Positions 35,349 through 45,918 of a stretch of 64,000 bases of DNA are shown piece after piece; position 1 is the stretch's first letter, and each line of letters begins with the position of its first letter. Both the position numbers and the translations under genes were made by a program. Under the pieces are notes generated by a model. It did not search any database. It saw nothing but the letters and a program-made list of their open reading frames with translations, and had not been told where the DNA came from. Source of the stretch: Glebionis coronaria (lineage: Eukaryota > Streptophyta > Magnoliopsida > Asterales > Asteraceae); assembly GCA_025667525.1 (NCBI GenBank), contig JANFOE010000193.1:620001-684000 (forward strand). Reading direction: 5' to 3'.

Positions 35349-35699
35349 TGTTGGGACTTATATATCTTGAGTTGATATGACAAAAGAAGATGAAGGACTT
35401 AATAATAAATAGTTAGCTTAGTAAGTAAGCTAGGGTTGTGATGTAACCCTAGTACCTCTATTATATAAAGAGGGTTAGGCACACATGGTTATTCACTGAT
35501 TCATATACAATGTAAACTAAAGGTGTGTGTGCGTTCTCCTGGTGTCAAACCTATTAGGCACCAGGAGTAGTAGTAGCTTATTAGTATTTATGAATAAGAA
35601 AGCCTTGTTCATAACTTTGATTGTGTTCTTTATGTTCCGCTGTGCTTATTACAATCATTGTTATATATCCCAGATGAGTCTAGATCCTAAGACTCAACA
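35349..35699 (+). repeat. Element E 3' LTR
   Basis: Pairs with 32332-32682 with three substitutions. The one in the hairpin arm (C to T) would leave a G-U pair in RNA. Confidence 0.95.
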
Positions 35700-35704
35700 T
35701 AAAG

Positions 35705-35826
35705 TACCTATGTAATGTGACTCAAAGTCCTCCATAGCCATCCCCTGCAATCTGGTACAGCATTCCCGCACGTAGCACATTGATTTCAGATATCACTTCA
35801 TTAAGGAACAAGTTGAAAAGGGTATC
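35705..35826 (+). pseudogene. Element D RNase H, middle piece
   Basis: Between elements E and C a 122-base scrap reads CDSKSSIAIPCNLVQHSRT, a stop, then HIDFRYHFIKEQVEKG. This matches the conserved copia RNase H end ('CDN-SAI-I-NPV-HSRTKHI-IRYHFIRE-VE-G'). Two stops are visible. It continues at 57109 across element C. Confidence 0.9.
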
Positions 35827-38800
35827 TGGAACACCCCACTTTGATGAGTGGACCATTACGCGTAATTATGGCATGTCATCAAAGCATGCAAGGTAATATG
35901 TACTAAAACATACATGACCATAAGGAAAACCGGAATCAAACATCGGTCCCCAAACATAAGCCCAAAACATAAATAAAGTAAATGAAAAAAAGGAAGACTA
36001 AACAAGCATAAATATATGAAGGCATGGGGAGAAGAAGTCTAAGGTAGCTCCCATCCTATGCGTGTCCTCCAAATGCTCCGGTCTAACTTTAGGTACCTTC
36101 CGTTTTGGGACATGGAAAGGAAAGTAACGGCTGAGCATAACGCTCAGTGCACGGATATACAACATGGAATGAATAATATAAGCATGTATAATATATAGCA
36201 GCGGAATTGATTAAGTCCTGGAAAACCTGACATAACTTAGTAAAACTGGTTTTATAGTTTGAAAAGCCTTATGTTTGTCTTATAAAAACTGTTTAACATG
36301 TTAACCATTAAGCCAATATAGGTCATGAAATATCAACGTGCATGAATACTTGGAGGGGTGACCTCGTCATGCAATTAGAGGGGTTGCCTCCAATTAATAT
36401 AACTGTTTGGGTATGAGGGATCAGCTCCTTGTGAAGGATGCAAGGCACACACCACATTCACCTAAATAATCTGCTGAAAACATGTAAACTAGGATGCACC
36501 CATACGCCCCACCTGATAATAATAATATGGCCAAAAGCTGAAAGGGACGCCATGAGCTATCACTCCGTCATGGTGAAGTCATAACACTGGTGCCTCCAGT
36601 GTTATGGTTATAGTACCTCCATAGCTAGGTGAAACTGGTCATGCATGTATATGGCTTTAGGTATCTACATAAACATAAGCAATTCAAAAACATATAAAAC
36701 ATATACTGGGGAAAATAGTTAGCTTCATACGGGGAATCCTAATAAGGAAGAATGTCCATACTGAAAGGACGGAGAATCTGTACCTTAAGTCCAGTGAACG
36801 AAGAAGACGAACGGAAGAGAGTCCTACTTCGATCTCACTAATGCTACATACATAGGATACATGTATAAGTATTCTGATTACTGAGTACGTAACTGGTTTC
36901 ATATCATTTCTTAGCTTGTTTTATATGTTCGTGTCATGTTTTTACTGATTTAAGCTTTATACTGCGTTTATCATGTATTCTGTCTATTCTGTTTAAGTAT
37001 TACTTGTATTTCTTGTATTATTATGCTTGTTGTATAATAATAAGTAACTTTCTAAAAATAGAAGGTTTCCTAAAATAGAAAGTTTCCAAAAATAGAAAGT
37101 TTCCAAAAATAGAAAGTTTTCAAAAATAGATTTACTACTTAAAATAGATAAGTTTCTAAAAATAGAAAATTTATATCAATAGCTTAGCTGCCTTAATTAA
37201 ATAAATTTCTAAAAATAGAAAGCTTCCATAAATAGAAATAAGTTGGATTATTAAGCTAATAATATAAGCTTAAATGTTTACTGATTAAGATCCTAAGTCA
37301 TGTGATTAATTAGTATAGTTTATTAATTATTTCATGTAAATTAAATAAACTATTGGTTAAAGTATTTAATTAAATATAACATGATTTAATTAAATAAAAG
37401 TTAAAAATACTTAGGTTTAACATGTATTAATATTTATTATTAATATAACCTAAGTCATGTAAATTAATTTATCATAAGGCATGTTTAATAATTAATTAAT
37501 TATATAGTCTAATAAAATGATAATTACTCAGGTTAAAATCCATGTATTATTAATAATAATAAATAACCTAAGTCATGATGTAATTAAATTAAATAAGTAA
37601 CATGTTAAATTTATTTAATTAACCTAGTAATTATTTAATTCGTAAAATAATTAACCTTGTAGAATAATGTCGTGACCGAAACCCGTGTCTTATTTAAACC
37701 GAACCAAACAACCCGCTATTAGTTCCTTACACTGACAGCCAAACACCCCCTTAACTGTTTATAAACCCAAAACCAAACACACCTTTAACTGAGTTAAAGG
37801 GTTCCTGCTGCCCATTCTTAGTACCCATTGTTTTAATGATTTTTACATGCTGTTTGTTTAAAATTACCCACCGACCTATGATTTGTTCTTGCTGCCAGAA
37901 CAAATACACCACTGGCCGCAGCCAGTGGTTTCCCCCTGCTTGGCCGCCGTTGCCACTGTTAAGCCAAACGCACCTCTGCTGACAGCAGGGGCTTGCGGCT
38001 GATGGAGAAAAAGGGCCACCGTGGCTGTTTGGTTTGCAGCAGCTCGAAAGAAAACCACCACCGAGAGTCATAGGCTCTCCGTTTGGTGCAAGCCGAACCA
38101 AACACAATCCGACCCAACCCCCCTATTACGTTTTAACATTTATTACGTGTTTTAAAATCATATTTCTTGGATTCATGATTTATTAAACAAAGAAAAAAGA
38201 AAAAAAAATAAAACGTGATTGAAGCATACCTGTTTTACGTGTTAGGTTTAGGATACTAGAACGAATGAAACCCTTGTTTTTCTTGGATCACCACTACTAG
38301 AAAAAATCCCTTAGAGACCCCCCTAAAGAGACTGGTTACCTGAAAACAAGTGTCTATAACCTGAAAATGGTGGGAAGAGAATAAATAGAAACTTGTTTTC
38401 TTAAAAAAAACAGTCTCTATAAGGTGAATTCTAAAGAGACTAGTTTTGTAGGCTACAACCACTCCTTTTATACACTTAAAGACACTGGTTTTTACGTAAC
38501 AACCTCTCTTTATGTGTTAAGGTTAAGGACACCGTTTTATATAAAAAAATTAGTGTTTTTAGACATTTAAAAACACTTGTTTTTTAACAACCAGTCTTTT
38601 TTATATAAATAATTTTGTGCTTAATTTTTTTTAACTTACAATCATAAGGACTCAACGGTATATACTTGGCTTTATAACATATTACGTTTTTAGTCTTTAT
38701 AAAGTTTATATGTGATTAAATTATAAGGACCATTAAACAAATAAAAAATTAAGAATCATAACTTGTATAAACTTATTTATAGGCACTTCCTGTTAATACT

Positions 38801-39256
38801 ATTTAAAAACTAAAAATATTTTTTTGAAAATTTTTCTAAACTTTTTTCTATTTTTTATGACTTTTTTTTTTAATTTTTAAAATGAGAATAATCTTAGAGA
38901 ATAAATAATAAAAAGAAAATTATGAAATTTAAACTATACAAAAGCGAATTTATTTTTCCTGCTTCCTAAATGACAAAACAAAATTTTGAAAAAAAGAATT
39001 ACATTTTTTAGACTTTTAAACTTTTTTATGAATTAAATACGATTTTAATCTAAAAAATGCTTAAAAAATACTAAATGATTTTTCTAAAATATGAAAAAAT
39101 TACAGAGAAAGTTAAACATTGTTTAAACCCTAAGAAAAATATAAGGTGAGGAAAATAAGTTAATATAATTGACAAAATTAGCTGTTTTAGTTGATAAGCT
39201 AAAATGAGAAAAAAAAGGTTAAATATAAAACATTGTAAAACATAACATCAAAAATA

Positions 39257-39330
39257 TTGTAGCTCAGTTGGTTGAGGCGTGGTGAGTTCGAACAAGAGGT
39301 CAGGGTTCGAGTCCCACTAATCCCCTTTTT
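39257..39330 (+). ncRNA. tRNA-like Pol III unit (SINE head or tRNA pseudogene), plus strand
   Basis: A box TAGCTCAGTTGG starts at 39260 and B box GGTTCGAGTCC at 39304. The 44-base spacing equals that of real tRNA genes. A T5 run at 39326-39330 gives a Pol III terminator. The arms do not fold into a good cloverleaf around the boxes, so it is probably a tRNA-derived relic. Confidence 0.6.
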
Positions 39331-39365
39331 GCACAGTTATTAAGAACCAAACAACCAAAAAATAC

Positions 39366-39455
39366 CAAAAAATGGGTAGCAGTGGATCGAACCCCTGACC
39401 TCCGAGAACAAACAAACACAGCAATACAATCTTTAACCATCTGCACCAAGTGTTC
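39366..39455 (-). ncRNA. tRNA-like Pol III unit, minus strand
   Basis: On the minus strand TGGTGCAGATGGTTAA (39433-39448) is an A-box-like motif and GGTTCGATCC (39384-39393) a B box, about 55 bases apart. A T6 run follows on the minus strand (plus 39366-39372). The longer spacing suggests a long variable arm or an intron remnant. It faces the plus-strand unit tail to tail. Confidence 0.5.
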
Positions 39456-40518
39456 TTTTTAGTTTATCATTACAAAAGCTTTTACTTGTACTCTTTTAAC
39501 TTTATTTGCTTAAAAGCTTATTTTATGCTTATTTCGAGCTTATTTGAGCTTATCTTTTCAACTTACTATTTTTTATAGTTTTCTAACAGCGTTTTTGATT
39601 TTCTGTAATTTTTTAGATTTTTGAAAAATTATTTAATATTTTTAAATCATTTAATTAGTTTTAATCTTAATTAATTCATAAAAAAATTATTTAATACTCA
39701 AACAAATATAATTCTTTTTTTCTAAAATTTTCTTTTGTCGTTTATAATGTAGGAAAAATTAAAATTGCATTTTTAGGCTTTAAATTCAATAAATTAGTTA
39801 AATGTCGCGTTTTTTTACGTTCGTTATTATTTTCTTGTGCTTTTGTTATTTCGTTTTTTAGCCCATTTTTGTTTTTAGATTAGGTTTTGTTATTTTTTTA
39901 AGTTTAATAAAGTTTATTTTTAGATAAGTTAACAAATTTTTTTAATTTTTCGTTGGGTCGCGTTTTTACGTTCGTACGTTTAAGCATTTTCGACCGTTTT
40001 TAGCTTAAATCGTCTCCTTTTTCTTTTCTTTTCGTCTTTCCAAAAACATAATCACTCGATTAAATACATCTATATATTTTGGCTAAACACCATACCTCCA
40101 TTTTTAACTCGATTAACATTTATCTAACTTTCTCGCGGATGTATAAATAAAGGTATAAAATCCTTTTTATATATTATTCTTATATAAAAACACCTATATA
40201 AGCCACACATTTTTAACTTGTCAAACCTTTCTTATATAAGCTTATAAGCCAATTATAACCATACCGAATAACCTATATCAGTAAACCCTTAATAGTTGAC
40301 CATACTCCATAGCGCTCGACCTATAACCATAAAACATATAACTTAACCCGTAACCGTAACCAATAACCTATATCCGTTAACCTCCGTAATAGTTAACCAT
40401 AACCCATAAATCTTAACCCATAGTTAAAACCAATATCATATATATGTTAACATGTAATAGGTGACTATAATCCATATATAACCCTAAACCCATAACCCGT
40501 ATCCGATAACGATAGAAC

Positions 40519-40806
40519 CTCGACTCATCCGTTGAACATCTCATGTATAAAGATAACATCTCGAATCATGCGTTAAAAATCTCATGTATCAAGATATCAC
40601 ATCAACTCCTTCATTGAAGATCACATGTATAACGATAGCATCTCGACTCATCCGGTTGAACATCTCATGTGTAATGATAACATGTCGACTCATCCGTTAA
40701 ACATATCATGTATCACGATATCACATCGACTACTTCATTGAACATCTCATGTACAAAGATATCATCTCAACTACTTTGGTTAATATCTCATTTACAAGAA
40801 TATCCC
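40519..40806. repeat. 41-bp tandem repeat, seven units, with three-unit higher-order pattern
   Basis: Units of the form CTCGACTCATCCGTTGAACA plus TCTCATGTATAAAGATAACAT follow each other. Unit 1 resembles 4, unit 2 resembles 5 and unit 3 resembles 6 more than their neighbours, a 123-bp higher-order period. Confidence 0.8.
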
Positions 40807-40854
40807 ATGTACTTTTCCTTTCAACTATGTCAACATATAACATGCTAGTAGGTC

Positions 40855-41170
40855 AACCCGGTCACGTGTTTGGCCACCGAGTCAAACCGGTCGAGTCATC
40901 AGGTCATGTGATCGACCACCAAGTCAATATGATCGTGCCATCGGGTCAGAGATCAGCCACCGGCTTAATCTACGCGAGTCACCGGGTCACGGATTCGACC
41001 ACCAGGCCAACCGTGTCGAGTCACCGATGCACGGGTTTGACCACTAGGTCAACCCGATCGAGTCACCGAATCATTGAGTAGGCCACCGGGTTAACCGATC
41101 GAGTCACCGAGTCATTGATTCGTCCATGGATTAACCCAATCGAGTCACCAATTTAGCGGTTCACCCACTG
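40855..41170. repeat. About 42-bp tandem repeat, roughly eight units
   Basis: Units start CAACCCGATCGAGTCACCGG or close variants and contain GTCA...GACCACC. They are diverged and of slightly varying length. The same family resumes at about 44325-44480. Confidence 0.8.
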
Positions 41171-41204
41171 GGACAATTACCATGACATTAACTATTTGCC
41201 GATA

Positions 41205-41240
41205 GGTAAATTCCGTAACTATACGCGAGTATACGTCTAG
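41205..41240 (+). mobile_element. Helitron 3' terminus (first)
   Basis: A hairpin TATAC-GCGA-GTATA lies a few bases before the terminal CTAG at 41237-41240. This is the Helitron 3' end signature. Its overall sequence resembles the second terminus at 44195-44230. Confidence 0.6.
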
Positions 41241-44230
41241 TCTTTACTATCTTATAATGGGTGTATTCAAATGGTTGAAAGTTGAAAATGTAGAATGGTT
41301 AAAAAATGTGAGCCATATTAAAAAGAAAAAAAATATATCTTTATCTAAACTTCTCTTAACAATAATCATAATCCCTCTCCTCACAATAATACCCCATAAA
41401 AAAATACACACATACAACATCTCTCTCTCAATCACATAAGCCTACGACCACAGCCGGTCGTCACCACCATGGTTGCATCACCCCCTGTCACACACCCACC
41501 AGTCTCCACCGTCGCCGAACTCCTTACCATTGTAACCATCAATCACCGAAAGCGACACCACCAAGTAAAATAACTGCAGAACCTCAACATACAAAACAGG
41601 TTTCAAGATTTGAGATTTTGTTGTTGTTTAGATCTAAGTTTTGAAGGTATTCTTGTCTAGATTTGTAGTTTTTTATATTACATATAGTGATTTTTTTAAA
41701 GATCTTTACGATTTTTTTATAGATCTGAGCTATTACAAGGATTTCTATATTTTGGTTATAGTCGATAAAGGCCGTCGCTGAATATCGTCGCTGCCAGAAA
41801 ATTGCTACCGTTCTTTCTCGATCGAAAAACTGTCACCACTGTTGGTGTGGCGGAATTAACAGATCTACTACTATTTAGTAAGTGTTGTTACAAGTTTATA
41901 GATCTATATCTATTTTAAGGTTTGAGTTTTTTAAAAGATCTACGTGTATTTTATTAACATGTTGCCTCTTTCTAGGTATAATGCCATGGCCATCTCAGTT
42001 GTCGGAGTATTTACCTTGCTGCCACCGAAGCCCCCCAAAGAACCGTCATCTATCGAAACCATCAACGAATGAAACGTCTTAGTCGCAAAAGGTTCTTTCA
42101 TGTTTTTACGGGATTTCTATAGATATGTAAATATTTTCTATAGATTTAAGTCTATATGTGATTCTTGGCAATTTCTACTTCAACCAGCATCCGCTTTTAC
42201 CTAGCTCCGTCATCACTGGAAACGGATGCTGCGACAAGATAATACCACATATTTGTAATAGTCTTATTAATCCTTACTGCACTTTATTTAATATAGCATT
42301 TAGAAATTTATTTGTTATACAAGTACAACTTCCATGAGGACAACGGATGTAATATATCTATTACCCTTCTAAAAAGCTTTAATTTCACCACCTTAAAACC
42401 AAACTCTAACATCAAACGTTGCTTCAATCCTGAATATTAAGATTTAATCACCAACCATTGGGTATAACTGTTTGGCTTAAAAATAGTGGCTAGATTTTTT
42501 TATCAATATTTTTGGTCATCTCGGTTTGTTTTTGGTTGTTTAGTCGTTGGATCTGGTATAATTTTGCTTAGATAACTTTAATTCTTGGGTTTGTGATATA
42601 ATTCAAATTTCAAGACTTTCAAAATAATTCAAATTTCAAAATATTTTAAAACTGCACACGTTTCTTTGTAGTGTTTGACTCGACTTTGGAGTAGCTATTT
42701 ATGAGCATCAAGTGACATTGTTGACTAGCTATAGATGACATACAAGCACCTTTCAAATATTAAAAAAATAATAAATAAATCTCAAAGCAAAAAGTAGACA
42801 ACGACATCTCTATTACAATTCTAATAATTTAAAAATTCTTAATATTTTTTATCAAAAAATAAAATTCTTAATATTTGCATAAGAAATTTGTATTAAATTT
42901 CTGGACAGAGTGAAAAACAAAAATTATTTTATTGAAATTAAAAATATGAAAATGGAGATCTATTTGTGGCCGCTGAACAGCCGGCGTTGTAAAAATACAC
43001 GCCTGAGTTTTGTGATGGCAAAGTTTTAAAAAGTAAAAGTGAAAAATAATAATAAAACAGAAAAAGTAAATAAAAGTTGATATAAAGATAGGATACTACT
43101 GTACATAAAAAAAAGGGTGCCAAATTGTATTAAGTGCTATTTAAAAGGCTGACAAATTGCATTGACTGCTTTTTTCGAAGCCGCTTTCAACATTTTCGGA
43201 AAATGTGAATTTTTAAATTGTTAGCCTTTGAACAGTGTATTACTTATTATTTTGCTTTTACGAAAAACAAAAAAGACAGTTTATTATTTGATAATAATTA
43301 TTATTTCTTTTAATTTGTAAATATCAATTGAGACTAAAAGTAATATAGTAATCTTAAACAAACTAAATTTTTATTTTTTAATATATAAAATAATTTTTAT
43401 TCTTTAAAATTTAATTGATTATTGTATGTTTAAAATAACCTTATCATCACTTGAAAACAATGAACAATGTCGTCACAAAATTATCCATCGTGTTAATAGG
43501 TGGGAATACTCGCCTACTAAATATAACATTAATATATTATTACCTTCGTACCATATTAAGTGTCCAATATGGGCTATCCTAAGTCTTTGTTTTTTAACTT
43601 TGACCATAAATATTTGTATTTGTGTTATGTAATACTTGATGAAAGTTATATGGATAGATTCAGTTTTAAAATGTGTTTTCATTGGTATAATTTTCATCAA
43701 GTATTATATAACACAAATAAAAATATTTTACAGTTAAAATAAGATAAAAAAGGATTTTGAAAAAATCAAACTGGACACTTATTATGGGACGGAGGGAGTA
43801 TTAGTTTTACAGTTTAAGTGGCACGGAGACAAGGGTGAGTCACAGAGGTCATGCGACCTTCTAGCGAAAATCTTTTAATGTAAACTTTTGATTTTTTTTA
43901 AACTTACTCCTCTAAAAATTATTTTGTGATATAGTTTAAAAAAATATCAAAATTACCCCTCAAATCTAACTTTGGTTCTGCCTCTTTGCAACGAGGTGTT
44001 TAGAAGAACACCGCATCAATGCAACCATGATGTCGAAAAAATTATTCGGCATTAAAATTTTGTCAAATCTACACTTAGCTGCCACAAGCGCATGTTTTGA
44101 TCGTTGTCAATTACATTTTGATATTTTCACTTTTATTTTTAACGTCACACGAAACACTTACAACAATATAACCTATCGTTAATTATCTCTCGTTAGAAAT
44201 TTACGCCGCTATGCGCGGGTAATCGTCTAG
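41241..44230 (+). mobile_element. Helitron, non-autonomous, about 3.0 kb
   Basis: It starts TCTTTACTATCTTATAATGG, the plant Helitron 5' type, and ends with a small CCGC/GCGG hairpin and ...ATCGTCTAG at 44230 followed by T. No Rep/helicase ORF is visible. A proline/histidine/threonine-codon-rich stretch near 41440-41580 might be a captured gene scrap, but I recognise nothing. A Stowaway-like MITE sits inside at 43541-43800. The element begins directly at the CTAG of another Helitron 3' end. Confidence 0.65.
43541..43800. mobile_element. Stowaway-like (Tc1/mariner) MITE
   Basis: The right end is GGACACTTATTATGGGACGG followed by AGGGAGTA, the usual Stowaway tip. The left end CCTTCGTACCATATTAAGTG is its degenerate inverse, and TA dinucleotides flank it. 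Internal arms (around ATACTTGATGAAAG and CATCAAGTATTATA) are also self-complementary. It is 260 bp with no coding capacity. Confidence 0.8.
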
Positions 44231-44325
44231 TTATATATAAATAGTGTATCCTAAATGTTGAAAAGTTGAAAATTTTCAATATTCTCAAATATAGGTTTCA
44301 ACATTGAATTTTTCATATAATATAA
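44231..44325 (+). other. Possible third Helitron 5' end
   Basis: Directly after the CTAG at 44230 the sequence (TATATAAATAGTGTATCC, then GTTGAAAAGTTGAAAATT) resembles the 5' end of the Helitron at 41241 (TTATAATGGGTGTATTC, then GGTTGAAAGTTGAAAATG). Confidence 0.4.
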
Positions 44326-44480
44326 TCGGGTCACGGGTTCGACTACCGGTTCAACCTGGTCAAGTCACCGAATCACGAGATCGACCACCGGTTCAACTCA
44401 ATCGAGTCACCAGGTCACTGGTTTGATCACCGAATCAACTCGATCAAGTCGGGTCATTAGAATGACCATCGAGTCAACAC
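44325..44480. repeat. 42-bp tandem repeat resumed, about four units
   Basis: Units such as CAACTCAATCGAGTCACCAG match the 40855-41170 family in the same orientation. Confidence 0.75.
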
Positions 44481-44826
44481 GATATGAGTCGATAGGGTAT
44501 CATTGTACACTATATGAGTCGATAGGGTATCATTGTTTACGATATGAGTCGATAGGGTATATTTGTTCATGATAATATTTGATAGGGTATCGTTGTACAT
44601 AATATGAGTCGATTGGGGATCATTTTACATGATAAGAGTCGCTACGGTATCATTGCACACGATATGTGTCGACAGGGTATCGTTGTACACTATATGAGTC
44701 GATATGGTATCGTTGTACACGATATGAGTCCATAGGGTATCGTTGTATACGAGATGAGTCGATAGGGTATCGTTGTACATGATAGGAGTTCACAGGGTAC
44801 CATTGTACACGATAGGAGTCCATAGG
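44481..44826. repeat. 30-bp tandem repeat, eleven and a half units
   Basis: The unit GATATGAGTCGATAGGGTAT plus CGTTGTACAC repeats with exact 30-bp spacing. Its reverse complement resembles part of the 41-bp unit at 40519-40806. Further 42-bp-type sequence follows to about 44890. Confidence 0.9.
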
Positions 44827-44890
44827 GTCACATATTCGACTATCGGGTCAACATGGTCAAAGTCATTAGTTCACATGATCGAACACCGTG

Positions 44891-45325
44891 TAACACCGGA
44901 GAATTTTTCGTACTTTAAATAATAATAAATTATATTAATTATTATTCGAAATTTATATCTGAGCGATACCAAATTTATTAGGTTTGAAAACGGGTCATAT
45001 TTTGCAAAATCAGAAAAATCGCAGTCTGCGTACCAGAACAGTAAAAATTAAATTTTTATATTTAATTGTCACAATATATTTAATAACATGATTTACTAAA
45101 GTATTTTTAAAAACAACCGTAAAAATTTCGGATCTTAAATCTGATTTTCTCAATCCGATGGAGTTCCGAGTCACGTTTAAACAAGGTAAAAGAAAAGTTA
45201 AGTAAATAATTTACGACTTCGACCCCTCAACTATATAACTCTTTTCATTTTCATTTATAAACCTTATTATATAAAAAAATAAAAAATAGGGTTTCATCTA
45301 ATTTTTTTTCCCAAACCCTACACAC
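44891..45325. other. AT-rich stretch without recognised feature
   Basis: It starts TGTAACACCGGAG, which recalls a gypsy LTR tip, but no partner LTR or internal region follows. No ORF. Confidence 0.3.
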
Positions 45326-45918
45326 TAGGGGTGGCAATTTTTGACACGACACGATAAACGACACGAACCCGACACGAAGTTAAACAGGTATGGGTCGAGG
45401 ATAAACAGGTTTGTGTCAAAAACAGGTCAACCCGTATAACCCGTTTAATAATTGGGTCGTGTTTGGGTTGAGTAAGTATTAAACAGGTCGACACGTGAAC
45501 CCGTTTATGTATATATATGCATCTAAAAATTAATATAAACTTTATATTTATGTTAGATTTAGATTAAATATATTTTGTTATGTAGTTAATAGGAGTGAAT
45601 TGTCATTATAATTCACATGTCGTTGAAATTGTTGCATAACTATTTGTATGTTATGTTATTTCTTTTCACATCTTTATATCATTTTTGCATAAAAATTTGT
45701 TAGACTGACAAAGCACCAATATTATTAACCACTTAACATATTTACTTAAACAGGTTAAATGGGTCAAAAACGGGTAACACGTGTTATGCAGGTGTGGGTT
45801 AGGGTTGAGTTTCTTGACACGATTAATAAATGGGTCGTGTTTGGGTTTAGGTTATAATAACACGTCAACCCGCGAACCCGAACAGGTCGACACGAACACG
45901 ACTCGATTGCCACCCCTA
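45326..45918. mobile_element. hAT MITE 1 with perfect 8-bp TSD
   Basis: TIRs TAGGGGTGGCAA and TTGCCACCCCTA bound 593 bp. TSD CTACACAC is perfect (45318-45325 and 45919-45926). The inside is rich in AAACAGGTC and ACACGA motifs and has no transposase, so it is non-autonomous. Confidence 0.95.

Larger units (their letters stand above)
32332..35699 (+). mobile_element. Element E: small non-autonomous LTR retrotransposon in the D RNase H
   Basis: LTRs of 351 bp at each end bound a 2.67 kb internal region. The TSD TAAAG is perfect (32327-32331 and 35700-35704). The primer site TGGTATCAGAGC at 32685-32696 and the polypurine tract AACTAGGGGAAGAT before 35349 set the plus orientation. The two LTRs differ at only three positions that I count, so insertion was recent. 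No Gag or Pol motif was found. The 3' module (about 35225-35348) shares TTGATGTGACAAAAAGGGG and repeated GGGGAAGC with element F. Confidence 0.95.

Noticed and set aside
39257..39330. Functional tRNA gene
   Set aside because: Boxes and terminator are present, but the acceptor and anticodon arms do not pair well by eye. Listed as a tRNA-like unit instead.
40260..40500. Telomere-like ATAACCC-rich DNA
   Set aside because: The units are irregular and do not form TTTAGGG arrays.
40519..40806. Possible CRISPR-like array
   Set aside because: Units are contiguous and diverged with no unique spacers, and the context is plant transposon DNA.
40749..41081. 110-codon ORF
   Set aside because: It is the 42-bp tandem repeat (14 codons per unit) read in frame.
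44891..45000. Start of another gypsy LTR (TGTAACACCGGAG)
   Set aside because: No second copy, primer site or internal region could be found.
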